Positions 60,301 through 64,000 of a stretch of 64,000 nucleotides of DNA are shown piece by piece. Within the stretch, counting starts at the first letter, position 1. Every line of letters starts with the position of its first letter. Origin of the DNA: Microcebus murinus (lineage: Eukaryota > Chordata > Mammalia > Primates > Cheirogaleidae). The notes under the pieces are model-generated. The model saw nothing but the letters and a program-made list of their open reading frames with translations, was not told where the DNA came from and did no database searches. The position numbers and the translations under genes were made by a program. The stretch spans positions 73,053,900-73,117,899 of the forward strand of contig NC_134116.1 in NCBI RefSeq assembly GCF_040939455.1, read 5' to 3'.

Positions 60301-60960
60301 GATTTCACTGTTGGTCTACCACCTGCCTTTTTTATTGATTACCTGTACTTAAATTCTATCATCCACCCTAGGTTTCTAGGTCCCCAATTCTCCTGTCCAC
60401 CCCAGATCTCTTCATCCTGCAGAACCTTGCCTCTCTGTTATCTCTGCAGCATCTTCTAAGAGGCAGCTCATCCACAATTCAAATGTAACTTGACCAAGAT
60501 TGTTGTCTACAACTTACCAGGACTCTCCCCTGAGGCTGCTCAGTCCTGTCATCTGACTCTCCCCTTTTTAGTATCTTCCTCTAACTTCAGTCTCATTGAT
60601 TTGCCCCTTCTGGCCACACAGCCTCAATCGTATTGAAGATGTATTTTCATGGAAGGTTCTACAACATTCTTAAATAACTTGCCATTCTACTGGAACCTAT
60701 ACAAAAGAGAGGGGTTCCACTTTTCTGATTCCTTAGGGTCACATTAGCACCCTAGGGATACAAGTCAGTGCATCCCATGTTGCACTGAGAGGCTGAAATG
60801 ACTTTTCCAGCCTTTGGTTGATTATTCATATCACTGACTAATTACCTTTAATGCAGACAGAGAATGCAGACTTGAACAGCAGGAAGGATGCTTGATTCTG
60901 TAGTAGAAATGAGGCAATTTGTGCCTAATGTTTTACATTTGATAATTCATAAATATAACT
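57311..60960. other. Unassigned AT-rich sequence
   Basis: About 3.6 kb without a recognised transposon, apart from simple tracts (A-run 57953-57970; TACA/CA-rich 58200-58270; 'tatc' repeats 58308-58330). Short frames only. Lack of named repeats over this length is notable beside the rest of the window. Confidence 0.5.
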
Positions 60961-62325
60961 GATGTTATTAATATCAAGTAATATTCTGCTTCACAATGTT
61001 TAAACCCCCTGGCAAATATATTCCAAAGAAGTGGCATCTACAGAGGAGAGTAAACAGTGGTTCCAGCACCTCAAGAAGCAGCTCCAGCAGGAGCAAAACA
61101 GGCAGAATGTGTACAAAATTTGGACATTATGGCCTTTAATAATCCAAATGTGCCTGTTCGTGTTGAAATCTGGAGAGAAGTCTTATAAAGACAATCTAGC
61201 ATCCCAGGCAGATTTTGAGAGAGGGATGGAACAATTTTGTGTGTGTGTGTGTGAACCTAGACCAGGAGTGGGTTGGCCATTTAAAAATGAAAGATAAATA
61301 AGTTTTTAAAAAGAAGATAAATAAGTTAATGACTAAATGATTGAAACCTGATTCTTACTTCCTGAATGGTGAATTCACTTTTTGGGGGAGTCTTCTTTGT
61401 TTTATTTTTAAATCTGGTACCTTTTCCTGACTCCTGAAAAAGGAAGGTGGGCACACCCAGATGCTTGGTGTGGCTTGGAAAGAGGCAACCTGATGCCTTT
61501 TAGTTTATTCTTAAAGCTTGCATGTGCAGAGGCCTCAACAGCCTAGAGTTTTTGTTTTTTGTAGTAAGGGTCACTTAGAATAGGTTAACTTCCTCCTTTT
61601 TTCCCAGATGGAACCCCTGAACTTCCATCTGTGTCTCTACCAACTAATAAGTCAGTTTCCATTTCATTCAGTCACTCGAATTCTTTATCATAATGCTTCC
61701 CCTTTGCATCACATTGACTTTCTCATTTTTAGTTTCAATCCTTTGCATTTATTCTCCATGCATTAATCATCTCTCATTTGACTCAACCTCACACTCCTTC
61801 CCAAAACTTCTGTCCATGTTTCTTTCCATTGTTAACATTCTATGGTTCTATTTGGATCAAGTTTCTGCTTTGCCAGTGATGTTGGCCTTTTAGGTTGGGG
61901 TTTACTTTTCACTTGCTTACTTCAGCACCTCCTGCACAATTTATGTAAGATAAACACACTCAGTTTCAGTCGTGAGGGGAGTAACTTCTAAACCATCCCT
62001 ATATAGAAATAGAAATAACATGAATATTGGTATGCTGATGGCTGGAATATGACTTCAGCTCAGAGAGAGGACCTTGTTGTACAGTGCTGGAGCAGATGGG
62101 GCTACGTGGGCTTCCTGGTCTACCTTCCTACTGTCCCATCTTGGTGTGTGATACAGCCCCTGGGTACCGTGTCCCACATGCAGTAGATCCTCAGTTGATA
62201 TGTGCTGCTATGGTAATTACCTCATAGGGAATCTCTAACAGCGCCTCCCCTTCCCAAGCATAACTGACCACTCCCTCTCTTGAGCCACCAGTGAAACCTG
62301 TTTGTGATTCCATTATGGTGCTTGT
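60961..62325. other. Unassigned sequence
   Basis: Contains an 88-codon frame at 61031-61297 whose first 30 residues are Gln/Glu/Lys-rich (KQWFQHLKKQLQQEQNRQN). It ends in a (GT)n tract at 61239-61251 translated as CVCVC. No family recognised; see findings. Confidence 0.4.
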
Positions 62326-62329
62326 GATA

Positions 62330-62440
62330 TGTGTAGCCACATATGTTTCCCCTACCCAACCATGAACTCCTTGGGTGTCTGATTCATATTTGGATGCCCA
62401 TAGTTGGTGCTTACCAAGTGATTAACAAATGAGACTTCTG
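62330..62440 (+). repeat. L2 3' fragment (sense)
   Basis: 'caaccatgaactccttgggt' then 'gatgcccatagttggtgctt' and 'accaagtgattaacaaatga' fit a diverged L2 3' end. Confidence 0.45.
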
Positions 62441-63130
62441 CCACTTCTCTGAAAGGGCTCCTTTACTCCCAACCTCAGCTCTCAATACACAATTTCCATT
62501 TCGTAATATGGACTTTGTTAGTAAATACACACTGTGGTAAATTACTGGGAAATCAGAACTGTACGTTTTCACTGGTGAAATGTAGTTTAGAGGATTTGTG
62601 CCACATATCCAGTATAACTACAGAATGTTTGGAGCATTGCACGAGTGCAGCAGTCGGCTTGGGAAGGGGCAGAAAGGAAGTGTCCAAACTGAAGCAGCAA
62701 TTCTTTCTATCCCCAATAGGTAGGCCAATCAACTGGAGGCATGTGATTGGCCTATGGATCAGGACTAAGAGAAGCACACCTGCCAAGTGGAATCCTGTGC
62801 GATCAGCTATATCTCTATCACAAACCCAGCTCTTCAATGGCTCCGTTAAGGCTTACCTCTTTAAGAAAAACGAGACTATGGAAAGGAAGGGAAAGGCCAA
62901 GAATTAGGCTGCTTTGCTGAGGGGAAAATCCAAAATAAATGTCAACATCTGGACTTTGTTTCAACTGATCAGATAGCATTAGAAAAGCTGATTTTTCACC
63001 CCCACTGTCCATCTCAGCACACCCTGCTCTCATCACCAGATGGGCTATTATTAACTTTTCTGCATCACTGCTTCTACTCCTCTATCCAGAAATGTGATTT
63101 GCCCAGTGTACTCTTGGGATACTGGAGGCT
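62441..63130. other. Unassigned sequence
   Basis: A 130-codon plus-strand frame at 62515-62907 and an overlapping 94-codon minus frame occupy the middle. Neither has a domain, so both are treated as chance. Confidence 0.45.
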
Positions 63131-63214
63131 GCCTTTTTATCCCTGGTCCAGTGTCTGATCTTCTAGGAGCTCAGGGAATGTTTGTTGAAGGAATGAAGGC
63201 TCAGTAGGCACCAT

Positions 63215-63420
63215 GACAATGGCAAACACTCAGAGAGCACTTCCTGTGTGCCAGACTTTACATATTTACATATTTAATCCTCATTAACATAGACACTGAT
63301 CTTTTACCTATTTTGTGAGTGAGGAAACTGAGGCACTGACAGGTTAAACAGCTAGCTCCAGCTCACATAATCTAAGCAGTCTGGCTCCAGAGTGTGTGTT
63401 CCCGACTATGTTGCCTCACT
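63215..63420 (-). repeat. MIR SINE (antisense), after a short L2-like tail
   Basis: 63150-63200 has an L2-like 'gggaatgtttgttgaaggaa'. From 63215, 'gagcacttcctgtgtgccag', 'atttaatcctcattaacata', 'gtgaggaaactgaggcactg', 'caggttaaacagctagctcc' and 'gactatgttgcctcactg' run in reverse MIR order. Confidence 0.75.
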
Positions 63421-64000
63421 GTTTTGCATATTTTAAGTAAAAATAATTAGTCTTTAAAGTAAAATGCTCCCACCCCCACCAAAACAAAGGAAATAAATGT
63501 TCCACTGTGGAAGGTGAAGAAAACTACACAAATACTAAAAGTAACAGGGCTATATAGAATTTCTATGACAATATAGGGAAACAAATATTGGTGGCAGCCT
63601 TAAAATAACCCAATTGTGTTCTCTGCAGCTTGGGAGAACCTGTAGACTTCCTTTGTCCCTTTTATTAGATTTTATTTTTTCTTTTTATTGTCAAGACTCT
63701 AAATTTTAAAATGTGATTTAAAAATGTTTAAATATTGAAATTATTTGGGTTATCATCATGGACTTGCATATACCTTAACAGTGTATAAAAAAATACAGTT
63801 ATAAATATAGCTTTGAAATTTCAGGATACTTAAGCCTATTGTGTAAAATATTGAACAGTTTATGCTTACTGTCATATTTTTGAGAGGCTATATATCTAAG
63901 CACATTCATTTGTTTTGTCTGAATACAGTAACTTTAAATCAATTCATTATTCCCCTAGGTTGTTATTTCTCCTATGCATAAAGAAATACACTATATCTTG
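63421..64000. other. Unassigned AT-rich sequence
   Basis: Nothing recognised to the end of the window. Confidence 0.5.

Overview
This window reads as nuclear DNA of a strepsirrhine primate, most likely a Malagasy lemur. The clue is the Alu family. Several young dimeric, 7SL-derived Alus carry the lemur-type middle linker (ttggccaattaatttctttc on one strand), and the younger L1 3' ends are of lineage-specific type. This assignment rests on remembered family features, not on a database search.

I find no intact protein-coding gene, no CpG-island promoter and no convincing exon. The longest open frames (up to about 200 codons) lie inside L2, L1 or MLT1 repeats or look like chance. The window is best described as intergenic or deep-intronic sequence built from several age layers of transposable elements separated by unassigned AT-rich DNA.

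Layout: 1-2 kb, MIR fragments and AT-rich DNA. 2-6.4 kb, two lemur Alus in opposite orientation and a long ancient L1 (sense) interrupted by a free left Alu monomer. 6.4-11 kb, mostly unassigned with MIR/L2 scraps. 11.1-15.4 kb, a dense repeat block: ancient L1 interrupted by an old Alu, a small young L1 3' end with a lemur Alu inside its tail, a tRNA-Glu-like pseudogene, L2 and another ancient L1. 15.4-22.3 kb, sparse, with a good CTCF-like motif near 18.41 kb and a 1.3 kb antisense L2. 22.3-29.76 kb, a lemur Alu and a near-full-length but dead antisense L1. 29.8-43 kb, MIR/L2, two old Alus, two MaLR (MLT1-type) LTR pieces and a GC-richer unassigned segment. 43.1 kb, a 24-bp minisatellite. 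43.3-52.2 kb, unassigned DNA with MIR/L2 and two ancient antisense L1 pieces. 52.3-53 kb, an old DNA-transposon remnant holding a lemur Alu with an unusual composite tail. 54.2-56.06 kb, a 5'-inverted (twin-primed) L1 with a perfect 15-bp target duplication, followed by a perfect inverted repeat that may be a mariner-like miniature element. 56.2-64 kb, mostly unassigned with MIR/L2 scraps.

Nothing here looks like a new gene system. The best observations are structural records of retrotransposition (nested insertions, twin priming, a possible 3' transduction) and one candidate architectural site.
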